Below, piece after piece: positions 25,421 through 33,614 of a DNA stretch of 64,000 bases (within the stretch, counting starts at the first letter, position 1; every line of letters starts with the position of its first letter). Where the stretch lies: the NCBI GenBank assembly GCA_004102785.1, contig SCEJ01000001.1:1-64000 (forward strand). Reading direction: 5' to 3'. The translations under genes and the position numbers were made by a program. Origin of the DNA: Muribaculaceae bacterium Isolate-013 (NCI). Lineage in GTDB: Bacteria; Bacteroidota; Bacteroidia; Bacteroidales; Muribaculaceae. Under the pieces are notes generated by a model. The model was not told the DNA's origin and searched no databases. It saw only the letters and a program-made list of their open reading frames with translations.

Positions 25421-26819
25421 TGCTTTGATTTTCTTGAGTTGTGACAGCCGTGACTCTGCGTGGGAGTGAAAGCCGCAGCACGAGCATCCCCAGGAGCGCC
25501 GATATCACCGAACCGACAACGATGCCGAGCTTTGAGAGATTGAGTAGTTCAGGCACGCCGGGAAACGACAGATTGGCGATAAACAGCGACACCGTGAAAC
25601 CGATGCCACCCATAGCGGCCACACCGGCCATCATGGTCCAGTTGGCTCCGACCGGCGCCGGAGCGATGCGCAGTTTCACGGTTGCCAGGGAGAATAGCCA
25701 TATTCCCAGGAATTTACCAACCACCAGTGAAATTATTATGGCAAGCGACACCCCCTCGAATATATCGGCCGGCGACATATCGAGCAGCGTGATGCCGGCA
25801 TTGGCGAAGGCGAAAAGCGGCACTATGAAATAGTTTACAATCGGGTGCAGGGAGTCTTCAAGCTCCTGGAGCGGTGAAATCACTTTGTCGGAGGCCGACT
25901 CCACCTGCTTGAGCCAGTCCATCTGCTCATGCGTGAGGATTGTGCGGCGCGAAAGAGTCTCGTCGTCCTCGGCTCGGAAATTGGATATCGCCGAGCGTAT
26001 CGACTTTATATAGTTCCGTGGATTGAACACCGGACGCGCCGGAATGCAGAATGCCACCAGCACCCCGGCAATCGTGGGATGAATGCCCGAGTTGAGGAAC
26101 AGGAACCACACTGCCCCGCCGGTGAGCAGATAGAAAATCTTACTCTGTATGCGCATCAGCGAGCCGGCCACAAGCACAGCCAGCAACACCGCCGCATACA
26201 CCAGCAGCATCACCTCGATATGCGTCGAATAGCAGACAGCAATCACAAGAATGCCGCCGATGTCGTCGACCACAGCGAGGGTGGTGAGAAATATCTTGAG
26301 CGACAGCGGCACCCGACTGCCGAGCATCCCCAGCAGACCGAGCGAGAACGCTATGTCGGTAGCCATCGGTATGGCCGCGCCGGCTGAATAGTCAGTGCCA
26401 CGGGAGAGAAACATGAACAATGCCACCGGCACTATCATGCCACCGATAGCCCCGATAATCGGCAACAGCGCCTGGCGGAGCGACGAAAGCTCCCCTACCA
26501 GCACCTCACGCTTTATCTCCAGCCCGATGGTGAAGAAAAAGACCGCCATGAGAGCGTCGTTGATGAACTCGAGCAGCGACATCGGGTGGCCGCCATGCGA
26601 GAACACATTGAAGTCGCCCAACTGCAGGCGTACCTCCTGGATCCAGAACGACGAATAATATCCCGTCAATGCCGGAATATTGGCCACCACCAGCGCGGCC
26701 ACTGTTGCAAAAATAAGCACATTGCCGCCCGAGGCATGGCGCCGGATGGCCTGTCGGGCAGCGAAGAACACATTGTGTGCGAATCCTGTGTGAAATGTCT
26801 CCTTAGAATCTTTTACCAT
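25413..26819 (-). CDS. nhaA: Na+/H+ antiporter NhaA
   Basis: A 468-residue inner-membrane antiporter exchanging internal Na+ for external H+. The family core is seen in MAVFFFTIGLEIKREVLVGEL, GAAIPMATDIAFSLGLLGMLG and TLAVVDDIGGILVIAV, which carries the paired transport aspartates. A long cytoplasmic insertion (about residues 270-315, with SISNFRAEDDETLSRRT-like charged sequence) separates the halves, as in other Bacteroidetes NhaA. It heads an operon with lrgA and lrgB, suggesting a shared role in ion and turgor or pH stress. Confidence 0.95.
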   Translation of the reverse strand: MVKDSKETFHTGFAHNVFFAARQAIRRHASGGNVLIFATVAALVVANIPALTGYYSSFWIQEVRLQLGDFNVFSHGGHPMSLLEFINDALMAVFFFTIGLEIKREVLVGELSSLRQALLPIIGAIGGMIVPVALFMFLSRGTDYSAGAAIPMATDIAFSLGLLGMLGSRVPLSLKIFLTTLAVVDDIGGILVIAVCYSTHIEVMLLVYAAVLLAVLVAGSLMRIQSKIFYLLTGGAVWFLFLNSGIHPTIAGVLVAFCIPARPVFNPRNYIKSIRSAISNFRAEDDETLSRRTILTHEQMDWLKQVESASDKVISPLQELEDSLHPIVNYFIVPLFAFANAGITLLDMSPADIFEGVSLAIIISLVVGKFLGIWLFSLATVKLRIAPAPVGANWTMMAGVAAMGGIGFTVSLFIANLSFPGVPELLNLSKLGIVVGSVISALLGMLVLRLSLPRRVTAVTTQENQSNG

Positions 26820-26875
26820 AATGAAAACCTGTTTACAATCATACGGAAGAAGTGACCGGCTTGCGTCCGGGCAGG

Positions 26876-26898
26876 AGCGCCGGCATCGCGCCGGCGCT
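26876..26898. terminator. Compact G+C-rich hairpin downstream of the small lipoprotein gene
   Basis: AGCGCCGGC at 26876-26884 pairs perfectly with GCCGGCGCT at 26890-26898 across a 5-nt loop. It lies between the lipoprotein stop and the nhaA start. No T-run follows, so termination is uncertain. Confidence 0.45.
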
Positions 26899-26929
26899 GC
26901 GTCTTCCCCCGCAGGGGAATATGCGGGCC

Positions 26930-27238
26930 TTACCGCTGCAGTTCCGCGGCCAGCCCCGGATTTATCGAATCGAGAGTGTTGAGAAACGCGCCTATGTAGC
27001 TGTCGGCGACTTTCCCGGCGCCACGGCGGCGCAACTCCGCCTCACGCGCTCTGACGTCAATGATAAGAAGCTCGGCTCCGAGCGTGTCGGAGGCAATGAC
27101 GCCGGCAAGCTCTATGGCCTGCTTACGCCCAATATCCTCTGCCATGTGGCTCTCGCGGCGCTGCTCCTCGCTTCCTGAACAGGATGCCACGGCCGATGCC
27201 AGCAACAACAGCATGGCTATGATGATACTTGATTTCAT
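26930..27238 (-). CDS. Small lipoprotein, 102 aa, function unknown
   Basis: The N-terminus MKSSIIIAMLLLLASAVASC is a lipoprotein signal with a good lipobox (VASC), followed by SGSEEQ. The mature part is a short helical, charged domain with no recognised family. It includes GRKQAIELAGVIASD and AREAELRRRGAGKVADSYIGAFLNTLDSI. A second in-frame ATG lies three codons upstream (27247). It lies 18 nt after the DUF6155 gene on the same strand and is probably co-transcribed. Confidence 0.72.
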   Translation of the reverse strand: MKSSIIIAMLLLLASAVASCSGSEEQRRESHMAEDIGRKQAIELAGVIASDTLGAELLIIDVRAREAELRRRGAGKVADSYIGAFLNTLDSINPGLAAELQR

Positions 27239-27256
27239 TTCCGGCATTTTTGATTA

Positions 27257-27805
27257 TCACTGTTTAACATTACGTCTGTCAAGCCTGATGCGCGACACTC
27301 GTTCACGCAGGCTCTCGGCAAGGTTGCGGCGGAAAGCGCGGTGTGCGTAGCCGTCGGCCGTAAGCACAGCATCGACAAGGGGAAGAATCCTTCCGGCATC
27401 CTCATTATCCTCGGCCATATCCACAGCACGGAGCATTATCCACTCCAACCCTTTTTCAAGCGCCGGCGGATACCAGAGACGCAACTCGCCGTCCACACCG
27501 AGCGCAAATATGAACATCATGAAATCGACCTTTGACGAAAGCGACGGCTGAAAGCTCTCAAAATCACCGATAAGCCTCTTCAGCACGGATATGCGCGCCT
27601 TGGAGTAGCCTCCGCGCCGTGTGCGTGAAAGTTCTTTGGTCACTTCCTTCCTGAATTTCTCCATCAGCCGGTTCTCGTCGGGAGCAAGGAAATATTCAAA
27701 ATATTCCTTCACCTCCTTCCGGGCCGAATAAGCCTCCAGGATAAGCTCCACAAGCTGGTCGTGCGAAAGAGCCGACAGTTCTTTTTTTAGTTGGGTTTTC
27801 GACAT
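27257..27805 (-). CDS. DUF6155 family protein
   Basis: A 182-residue all-helical cytoplasmic protein. The opening MSKTQLKKELSALSHDQLVE and the following VKEYFEYFLAPDENRLMEKF motif are the hallmark of DUF6155, a Bacteroidetes-rich family of unknown function. The start is set by the family pattern and by a TAACTTTG box ending 20 nt upstream; the longer open frame to 27949 runs into the channel gene and is not used. It is downstream of, and partly promoted from within, the end of the channel gene. Confidence 0.82.
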   Translation of the reverse strand: MSKTQLKKELSALSHDQLVELILEAYSARKEVKEYFEYFLAPDENRLMEKFRKEVTKELSRTRRGGYSKARISVLKRLIGDFESFQPSLSSKVDFMMFIFALGVDGELRLWYPPALEKGLEWIMLRAVDMAEDNEDAGRILPLVDAVLTADGYAHRAFRRNLAESLRERVSRIRLDRRNVKQ

Positions 27806-27825
27806 ACGCGGTCGTTTTGCGGGTG

Positions 27826-27833
27826 CAAAGTTA
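27826..27833 (-). promoter_or_regulatory. Probable -7 box for the DUF6155 gene
   Basis: A perfect TAACTTTG on the minus strand (27833-27826), overlapping the stop codon of the channel gene and 20 nt from the DUF6155 ATG. No good -33 box is seen. Confidence 0.5.
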
Positions 27834-28622
27834 CGTGTTTTCCGCAACATCTCCATCTGTTTCCGTTTTTTTCTCCTCAGCAGGCCGCCTGAACGAGTCA
27901 AGAGCCATGGCACCACGCCGCTCACGTGTCTGCACGGCGTTGGTGACATACACCGTGAATACCGGCAGAAGCATCAGTCCCTCGCCCGAAAGTATCACTC
28001 CCAGCACGCGCCCGGTGGCAGTGACGGCATCGACCGACGAGCCGAGCGTTGTCATGCTCACCGAAGCCCACCACATTGCCGTAGCCCAGGAATCGACCTG
28101 CGGGTTCACCGGCGACTCCTCGACAAAGAACATCAGCGAGCCGAAATAAACCGACGCGGCCGTCCACATCACATACACGGCAAGAAGCGACACCGCCCGA
28201 TTTGACGTCAGCGCGCCGGTGACAAGCGCCACGACATAGCCGGTGCGTATCATCGGGATGAACTTAACAAGATACGACACCGACGGAGAAAGCTCCACAT
28301 GGCACCACCCGAACAACGACAGCCACGGCACACTCACCAGCACAAACAGCAGATGATTGCGCACCCATCGCCACCGGCGGCCGAACGGCACCCCGAATGT
28401 TTCCAGCACTATATCGCAAAGAAAAAACAGACACACCCCCAACTGGTAACGCATATATCCCGGTGACGACAGGAGGCTGACTCCGGCCACAGTGTCGCGC
28501 GTTATCCACACGATCATACCCACCGACAGCGCCAGCACGATATATCGCGCCACCGTAAGCACCACCCGGTACCAGCGGGGCGGATAGACATCTGTCGCCG
28601 TACCGTCCGATCTGATTCTCAT
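27831..28622 (-). CDS. K+-channel-like membrane protein with altered selectivity filter
   Basis: The 263-residue protein has six hydrophobic segments. The C-terminal pore region WATAMWWASVSMTTLGSSVDAVTATGR (residues 179-205, read in parts) aligns with voltage-gated-type K+ channels up to the filter, where the usual TVGYGD is replaced by T192-L-G-S-S-V197. The preceding segment has few basic residues, so voltage sensing looks weak. The C-terminal tail is cytoplasmic and charged (RRPAEEKKTETDGD). By family it sits in the inner membrane; what it conducts, if anything, is unclear. It is divergent from purT. Confidence 0.75.
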   Translation of the reverse strand: MRIRSDGTATDVYPPRWYRVVLTVARYIVLALSVGMIVWITRDTVAGVSLLSSPGYMRYQLGVCLFFLCDIVLETFGVPFGRRWRWVRNHLLFVLVSVPWLSLFGWCHVELSPSVSYLVKFIPMIRTGYVVALVTGALTSNRAVSLLAVYVMWTAASVYFGSLMFFVEESPVNPQVDSWATAMWWASVSMTTLGSSVDAVTATGRVLGVILSGEGLMLLPVFTVYVTNAVQTRERRGAMALDSFRRPAEEKKTETDGDVAENT

Positions 28623-28690
28623 AAATAACCAATAATGAAACTACACAATTATAACACACACATCCCGCCAAGGGTTTGTGGCATATTGTA

Positions 28691-28722
28691 TTTGCGGAGT
28701 AACAGCAATTTTAGTAACTTTG
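28691..28722 (+). promoter_or_regulatory. Bacteroidetes-type promoter for purT
   Basis: TTTG at 28691-28694 and TAACTTTG at 28715-28722 with exactly 20 nt between them, giving a leader of about 48 nt before the purT ATG. Confidence 0.85.
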
Positions 28723-28774
28723 TCGCCGAAAAACGGGGCAACACCCCCAAGCCATCACATTATCTTATTATAAA

Positions 28775-29959
28775 ATGACAAAAATAGGATCGGTAATGAC
28801 GCCCGCGGGGCGCAAGGCCCTGCTGCTGGGTAGCGGCGAGCTGGGCAAGGAAGTTGCAATAGAGCTCCAGCGCATGGGAGTCGAAGTAGTGGCGTGCGAC
28901 AAATACGCCCAGGCTCCCGCCATGCAAGTGGCTCACCGCAGCCATGTATTCTCGATGCTTGACGCTGTGAAACTCCGCGAGGTCATAGAACAGGAACGCC
29001 CCGACCATATAATCCCCGAAATTGAAGCGATAGCCACCCCCGAGCTTGTGGAGCTCGAAAAAGAGGGTTTCAAAGTGACACCCACCGCCAGGGCGGCACG
29101 CCTCACGATGAACCGCGAAGGGATACGGCGCCTGGCTGCCGAGGAGCTCGGCGTGGCCACATCGCCCTACCGCTTTGCCTCGACACGCGAGGAATTCGAC
29201 CGCGCAGTTCGTGAAATCGGAATACCCTGCGTTGTGAAACCGGTCATGAGCTCGTCGGGCCACGGACAGTCAACCATAAAATCCGAAGCCGACATCGACG
29301 CCGCCTGGCGCGAGGCCCAGGAGGGTGGACGCGCCGGCGCCGGCCGCGTGATTGTGGAGGGATTCGTTGATTTCGACTATGAAATCACGCTCCTTACGGT
29401 GCGCTCATGCTCGGGCACCACATACTGCGAGCCTATCGGGCACCACCAGGTCAACGGCGACTACCGCGAATCGTGGCAGCCGCAGCCCATGAGCGCCACC
29501 GCCATAGAGCAGGCACGCGCCATAGCAAAGAAAGTGACCGATGCCCTGGGCGGTTACGGCATCTTCGGCGTAGAGCTTTTCATCAAGGGCGACAAAGTGA
29601 TATTCAGCGAAGTGTCGCCGCGTCCGCACGACACCGGCATGGTCACCATGATTTCACAGGACCTCAGCGAGTTCGGCCTTCACGCCCGCGCCCTTCTCGG
29701 TCTCCCGGTACCCTCAATCCGTTTCTATGGCCCCTCGGCATCGAAAGCCATCGTGGTTGAAGGCGACACCGACACCGTAGAGTTCGACAACCTTGAGGAA
29801 GTGCTGGCAGAAGAAGGGGTGCAGATGCGCATATTCGGAAAGCCAGAGGTGCGCGGACACCGCCGCATGGGCGTGATTCTCGCCACCGCCGACACCGTTG
29901 ACGAGGCACTGGCAAAAGCCGAGCGTGCCTACGCCAAACTCAAAGTGACCGTGAAATAA
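28775..29959 (+). CDS. purT: Formate-dependent phosphoribosylglycinamide formyltransferase
   Basis: An ATP-grasp enzyme that formylates GAR with formate and ATP in purine synthesis, a folate-free alternative to PurN. At 394 aa it is full length. It has the N-terminal Rossmann part [20 protein letters not shown], the GAR-site [14 protein letters not shown], the ATP-grasp [12 protein letters not shown] loop, and the metal-binding [25 protein letters not shown]. It is monocistronic, flanked by its own promoter and a strong hairpin. Confidence 0.97.
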   Translation: MTKIGSVMTPAGRKALLLGSGELGKEVAIELQRMGVEVVACDKYAQAPAMQVAHRSHVFSMLDAVKLREVIEQERPDHIIPEIEAIATPELVELEKEGFKVTPTARAARLTMNREGIRRLAAEELGVATSPYRFASTREEFDRAVREIGIPCVVKPVMSSSGHGQSTIKSEADIDAAWREAQEGGRAGAGRVIVEGFVDFDYEITLLTVRSCSGTTYCEPIGHHQVNGDYRESWQPQPMSATAIEQARAIAKKVTDALGGYGIFGVELFIKGDKVIFSEVSPRPHDTGMVTMISQDLSEFGLHARALLGLPVPSIRFYGPSASKAIVVEGDTDTVEFDNLEEVLAEEGVQMRIFGKPEVRGHRRMGVILATADTVDEALAKAERAYAKLKVTVK

Positions 29960-30026
29960 CCCTGACGCACACTCCGTCAGAGACACGAAAACAAGCGGGT
30001 TTCACATTAATTATTAAACATCCTCT

Positions 30027-30069
30027 AAATGCGACAGCCGGAGAATCGGATTCTCCGGCTGTCGCATTT
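30027..30069. terminator. Bidirectional terminator between purT and folE
   Basis: A 21-nt arm (30027-30047) is fully complementary to 30049-30069, giving a roughly 20-bp hairpin with a minimal loop and A/T-rich ends on both sides (AAAT ... ATTT). It serves the convergent purT and folE transcripts. Confidence 0.8.
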
Positions 30070-30112
30070 ATTAAAAATCGGGCTATCGTGCCCTAATGCG
30101 GGAGTGTGGCTG

Positions 30113-30715
30113 TCAGTTTCTCACAAGCGAGAAGAACTCCTGGCGCAGTGCCGGGTCAGTCTCAAACACTCCTGAATAGTCATATGTGTCGGTAAACGCC
30201 TGCTGCTTCTCAACTCCGCGCATCTTCATGCAAAGGTGTGCGGCCGAGCAGGTGACGATAACCCCGGCCGGAGCCAAAGTGCGCTGAAGCTCACTGCATA
30301 TCCGGGCTGTCATCCGCTCCTGCACCTGCAGACGCCTTGCTATGGCGTCAACCAGCCGGGCGAGCTTGCTGAGCCCTATCATCTTGCCGCTCGGCACATA
30401 GCCTATGCTTACCGTGCCGAAAAACGGGAGGATATGATGCTCGCAAAGGGAGTAGAATTCGATATCGCGCACCACCACCATCTTTGAACCGGCATACTCG
30501 AAAACAGCCTGGTTGAGTATCTCTTCCGGATTCTGCCGAAACCCCTTGGTGGCAAACCACATGGCTTTGGCAGCACGCATGGGGGTCTTGAGCAGACCCT
30601 CGCGCGCGGGATCATCGCCGAGAAGGCGCAGAATCTCGCGGTAATGCCCTGCTATGGCCTCTACGGCCGGCAACTCCTCGGGCCTGAGTTGTGCGGAATC
30701 AAAATCTTCGCGCAT
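30113..30715 (-). CDS. folE: GTP cyclohydrolase I
   Basis: It converts GTP to dihydroneopterin triphosphate for folate or queuosine-type pterins. The protein is 200 aa. Zinc ligands lie in YSLCEHHILPF (Cys, His) and in AHLCMKMRGV (Cys). The substrate-binding GYVPSGKMIGLSKLARLVD and RLQVQERMTAR motifs are intact. The frame extends nine codons upstream to a TTG, but the ATG at 30715 begins the family-like N-terminus. It ends a tpiA-SPOR-folE operon. Confidence 0.95.
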   Translation of the reverse strand: MREDFDSAQLRPEELPAVEAIAGHYREILRLLGDDPAREGLLKTPMRAAKAMWFATKGFRQNPEEILNQAVFEYAGSKMVVVRDIEFYSLCEHHILPFFGTVSIGYVPSGKMIGLSKLARLVDAIARRLQVQERMTARICSELQRTLAPAGVIVTCSAAHLCMKMRGVEKQQAFTDTYDYSGVFETDPALRQEFFSLVRN

Positions 30716-30761
30716 AAATGCCTCTGATACGTAACTGTTCAAAATTGAATTCTACCGGTTT

Positions 30762-31292
30762 TCAGCGGGCGTAAACATGGTCGCGCACCACGCGCACCTC
30801 GCGGGCATACCGGGGGAAAGTCCGGCGGATAGCCGCGGCCGCTTTCTGTGCATCTTCCTGGGTGCGGAAATCCCCCACACGCAGCCGCCAGTAAGGCGAG
30901 GAATATGTCACATATGTGTTGTAAGGGAAAGCCCGGCCTACCGCACGCTCACGTATACGCGCCTCGGATTTGGCAGTGCGCACATTGTTGTCGGCATAAA
31001 TCTGGACTCTGTAACCCACGATTTTGCCTTGTGCATTGGGCTTCTGATGGCGCTCTGGCGCCTGTTCGCTCCCCTCGCCTGCTCCACTGTCGTCGCCTGC
31101 CGGCGCCGGGTTGACAAGGTTGATGAGAGCCTGGTCCATCTCGACCACGATATTGCCGCCGGCATTTATGGCGTCGATGACCGAAACTGAGGAATCAGCC
31201 GCGGCCACAGCCGCAGCGGCAGCCTGCCCCCGCGCGGGGAGCAATGCAACCGCCGCGGCCACTGCGGCTATGATGTATCTGCGTATTGACAT
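30762..31292 (-). CDS. SPOR-domain envelope protein
   Basis: A 176-residue exported protein. A signal peptide (AAVAAAVALLPARGQA) is followed by a low-complexity Ala-rich and Gly/Glu-rich stretch. A C-terminal SPOR domain spans about residues 90-170 (VGYRVQIYADNNVRTAKSEA ... YWRLRVGDFRTQEDAQKAA). SPOR domains bind denuded septal peptidoglycan, so a periplasmic cell-wall role is likely. It lies 26 nt after tpiA and 46 nt before folE. Confidence 0.88.
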   Translation of the reverse strand: MSIRRYIIAAVAAAVALLPARGQAAAAAVAAADSSVSVIDAINAGGNIVVEMDQALINLVNPAPAGDDSGAGEGSEQAPERHQKPNAQGKIVGYRVQIYADNNVRTAKSEARIRERAVGRAFPYNTYVTYSSPYWRLRVGDFRTQEDAQKAAAAIRRTFPRYAREVRVVRDHVYAR

Positions 31293-31318
31293 CAATTCAG
31301 ATAAATCCTGTATATTTC

Positions 31319-32074
31319 TCAGAACGCCTCAACGATGCCCATGAACGAAGCGGCGTCAAGAGCGGCACCGCCGATGAGACCACCGTCAACGTTGGGTTTG
31401 GCGAAAAGAGCCTTGGCGTTGGAGGGCTTGCAAGAACCGCCGTAGAGAATGGAGGTGTTGTCGGCGATTTCCTTGCCATATTTCTTCTCGATTACCGAGC
31501 GGATGTGAGCATGCATTTCCTCAGCCTGGTCGTCGGTAGCGGTTTTGCCGGTGCCGATAGCCCATACGGGTTCGTAAGCGAGCACGAGCTTCGAGAAATC
31601 CTCGGCCGAAAGGTCGAAGAGGGCTTCCTCGATCTGCTTTGTCACTACTTCGAGGAACGAGCCGTCCTCACGCTGCTCGAGCACTTCGCCGATGCAGAAG
31701 ATGGGGGTGAGGTTCTCGGCCAGAGCCAGGTTTACTTTCTCCTTGAGAATCTCCGAGGTCTCGCCGTAGTACTGGCGGCGCTCCGAGTGGCCGAGGATAA
31801 CGTAAGTGGCGCCGGTGGAGGCTACCATGGGAGCGGAAATCTCACCGGTATAAGCGCCCTTGAGGTGGTCGGCGCAGTTTTCGGCACCGAGGCCGAGCTT
31901 GTTGCTGTCAATAACGGCGGCAACGGAAGCCAGATGGGTGAAAGGCACGCATATAACTACATCGCACTTTGCGTCAACCCCTTTGAGGGCTTCATTCACG
32001 TCCTTGGCCAGGCCCACACCTTCGGCGAGGGTGGTATTCATTTTCCAGTTGCCTGCTACGATATTTTTTCTCAT
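31319..32074 (-). CDS. tpiA: Triosephosphate isomerase
   Basis: The glycolytic enzyme interconverting DHAP and glyceraldehyde 3-phosphate. At 251 aa it is standard length. It has NWKMN with the catalytic Lys, ILGHSERR with the catalytic His, [14 protein letters not shown] with the catalytic Glu and the phosphate-gripping ILYGGS loop. The frame runs on to 32431 but [13 protein letters not shown] is the clear start, 22 nt from the end of a TAACTTTG box. Confidence 0.97.
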   Translation of the reverse strand: MRKNIVAGNWKMNTTLAEGVGLAKDVNEALKGVDAKCDVVICVPFTHLASVAAVIDSNKLGLGAENCADHLKGAYTGEISAPMVASTGATYVILGHSERRQYYGETSEILKEKVNLALAENLTPIFCIGEVLEQREDGSFLEVVTKQIEEALFDLSAEDFSKLVLAYEPVWAIGTGKTATDDQAEEMHAHIRSVIEKKYGKEIADNTSILYGGSCKPSNAKALFAKPNVDGGLIGGAALDAASFMGIVEAF

Positions 32075-32103
32075 TGTCTGTTGTATGTTGTTTAAAATTA
32101 GTG

Positions 32104-32134
32104 CAAAGTTACGAATTTTTTGAGAAAGGGGAAA
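32104..32134 (-). promoter_or_regulatory. Promoter for the tpiA-SPOR-folE operon
   Basis: TAACTTTG on the minus strand (32111-32104) with a TTTC near-match to the -33 box at 32134-32131, 19 nt upstream. The leader would be about 25 nt. Confidence 0.6.
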
Positions 32135-32151
32135 ATCCTGCCTAAGAAATC

Positions 32152-32814
32152 CTATTGAAGAACAATCGGAGCGAAAGCCTCCGGGCGGTGAAAGTCGGGA
32201 TGTTCCGAGGCGATAGGCGCCCAGCTCAGATAATGAGGCTGGGAGGTGAGGGCGGCACATTTGTTGAAATTCCCTTTCATGGCCAGCGGCTCCCCTTTGT
32301 ACTCCAGGCCGAGCAGGCTGAGCGGTATCGCCACTGTCACGCTCCAGATGAACGAGCCTTCGACCTCGCGGAATGGACGCTTGCCTACGGAGGCATACCG
32401 CCTGATGCCGGCCAGTTCCTCGGCCGTGCATAGCCGCGAGGCGCCGCAGGCGCTGTGGAATGTGGCTCTGACCGCGCCGATACAGTTGATTCCGATGGAG
32501 AAATAATCGCCCGGCGAGGAGGGATCGGGCGCCACGAAAAACTCAACGCAGGAATCCTCGCTTACCGGAGCGTTGTCTGTATAGTTTTCGGCGCGCAGAT
32601 AGTTGCATCGTACCAGAAAGTCAAGATATACGGCAGTTCCGGAATGTGCGGCCGTCACCACTGTGAGGGGACGGTATGGGAATTCCACCGGCCAGTTGAG
32701 GCAGTCGATTGAGACGCGGGTGCCGCATATCTCAAGTTCTCCGGCGATTTTGCCGGGTTCCAGGGCGTCAAGCGAGGGGTTTGACGGCAGAGTCAGGCTC
32801 AGTTGTCGGTTCAT
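32152..32814 (-). CDS. Carbohydrate-binding family 9-like domain protein
   Basis: A 220-residue protein that looks like a single CBM9-like beta-sandwich of the kind found alone or in Bacteroidetes glycan-utilisation proteins. Visible motifs are [43 protein letters not shown] and the closing [21 protein letters not shown]. There is no signal peptide with the chosen start [13 protein letters not shown], so it appears cytoplasmic, which is unusual for a carbohydrate-binding module. Its start overlaps the 3' end of the LysE gene by 47 nt, so the two are co-transcribed. The ligand is unknown. Confidence 0.7.
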   Translation of the reverse strand: MNRQLSLTLPSNPSLDALEPGKIAGELEICGTRVSIDCLNWPVEFPYRPLTVVTAAHSGTAVYLDFLVRCNYLRAENYTDNAPVSEDSCVEFFVAPDPSSPGDYFSIGINCIGAVRATFHSACGASRLCTAEELAGIRRYASVGKRPFREVEGSFIWSVTVAIPLSLLGLEYKGEPLAMKGNFNKCAALTSQPHYLSWAPIASEHPDFHRPEAFAPIVLQ

Positions 32815-33514
32815 CTGTCTGCGTATTAACGGTTTGTGGATTAATATCAAGTTGCATGTATCCGCGCACCCCTTTATAGAGCCCCACGGCAGCCATCACC
32901 AGCAGAATCACGGCGATGATGCGGTTGAGGAGCCACATGGAGCGCACGTTGAAGTGTCCGCGCACCTTGTCGATTACAAAAGTGATGAGCCACCACCACG
33001 CCAGGGCGCCTCCGAAAATGGATGCATAGCCCAATATGTAATGGTAGTAGCGGAATTCCGGCAGGAAGAAATTGAACCGCGCGAACAGTCCGATTATAAA
33101 GAAGAGTATCAGCGGGTTGGCGAATGTAAAGAAGAACCCCGTAACGAAGTCCTTCCACGGGCTTTCAGGCGCGGTGTCGGGTGTTTTGAGCGCCAGGGCC
33201 GGAGTTTTCTTGAAAAGGTAGAAAGCGAAGGCACAGAGCACAACCGACCCCACAATCTGGAGCAGCAGCTCATTGTCGGTGATGAAATCGGTGACAAACG
33301 ACATGCCCAGACCGGTGAGGAGCGAATATGTCAGGTCCGACAGCGCCGCGCCGATACCGGTGAAGAATGCCGCCATGCGCCCTTTGTTGAGCGTACGCTG
33401 GATGACGAGCATCCCTATCGGCCCCATCGGGGCTGACACAAAGACGCCTATCAGCAATCCGGACGTTAATATGTGAATAAATGTATCCAAACCTTTGTAG
33501 CGGCTGCGGGCCAT
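32768..33514 (-). CDS. LysE-family exporter
   Basis: A 248-residue inner-membrane protein with six helices. The LysE/RhtB pattern opens with GLLIGVFVSAPMGPIGMLVIQRTLNKG, followed by GIGAALSDLTYSLLTGLG, and has GFFFTFANPLILFF in the second half. Family members export amino acids or small metabolites; the substrate cannot be assigned. The start lies 15 nt after a canonical promoter. The C-terminal tail is hydrophilic and Thr/Asp-rich. Confidence 0.87.
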   Translation of the reverse strand: MARSRYKGLDTFIHILTSGLLIGVFVSAPMGPIGMLVIQRTLNKGRMAAFFTGIGAALSDLTYSLLTGLGMSFVTDFITDNELLLQIVGSVVLCAFAFYLFKKTPALALKTPDTAPESPWKDFVTGFFFTFANPLILFFIIGLFARFNFFLPEFRYYHYILGYASIFGGALAWWWLITFVIDKVRGHFNVRSMWLLNRIIAVILLVMAAVGLYKGVRGYMQLDINPQTVNTQTDEPTTEPDSAVKPLA

Positions 33515-33529
33515 GCTTTATTGAACCTG

Positions 33530-33561
33530 CAAAGGTAATAATTCCGCCAAACCTTTCCAAA
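33530..33561 (-). promoter_or_regulatory. Bacteroidetes-type promoter for the LysE gene
   Basis: On the minus strand TTTG (33561-33558) and TACCTTTG (33537-33530) are 20 nt apart. The leader to the ATG at 33514 is about ten bases. Confidence 0.78.
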
Positions 33562-33614
33562 TTCAAATTTCACACACTGCCATATCCGGCCGAGGGTGGA
33601 AGCAGAAAGCGGCA

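Noticed and set aside
30716-30742. Longer folE start at a TTG codon
   Set aside because: An ATG nine codons downstream gives the normal family length, and the extra residues are not conserved-looking.
32075-32431. N-terminal extension of tpiA
   Set aside because: The extension is antisense to the CBM9-like gene region and lacks coding character; NWKMN must lie near the N-terminus of triosephosphate isomerase.
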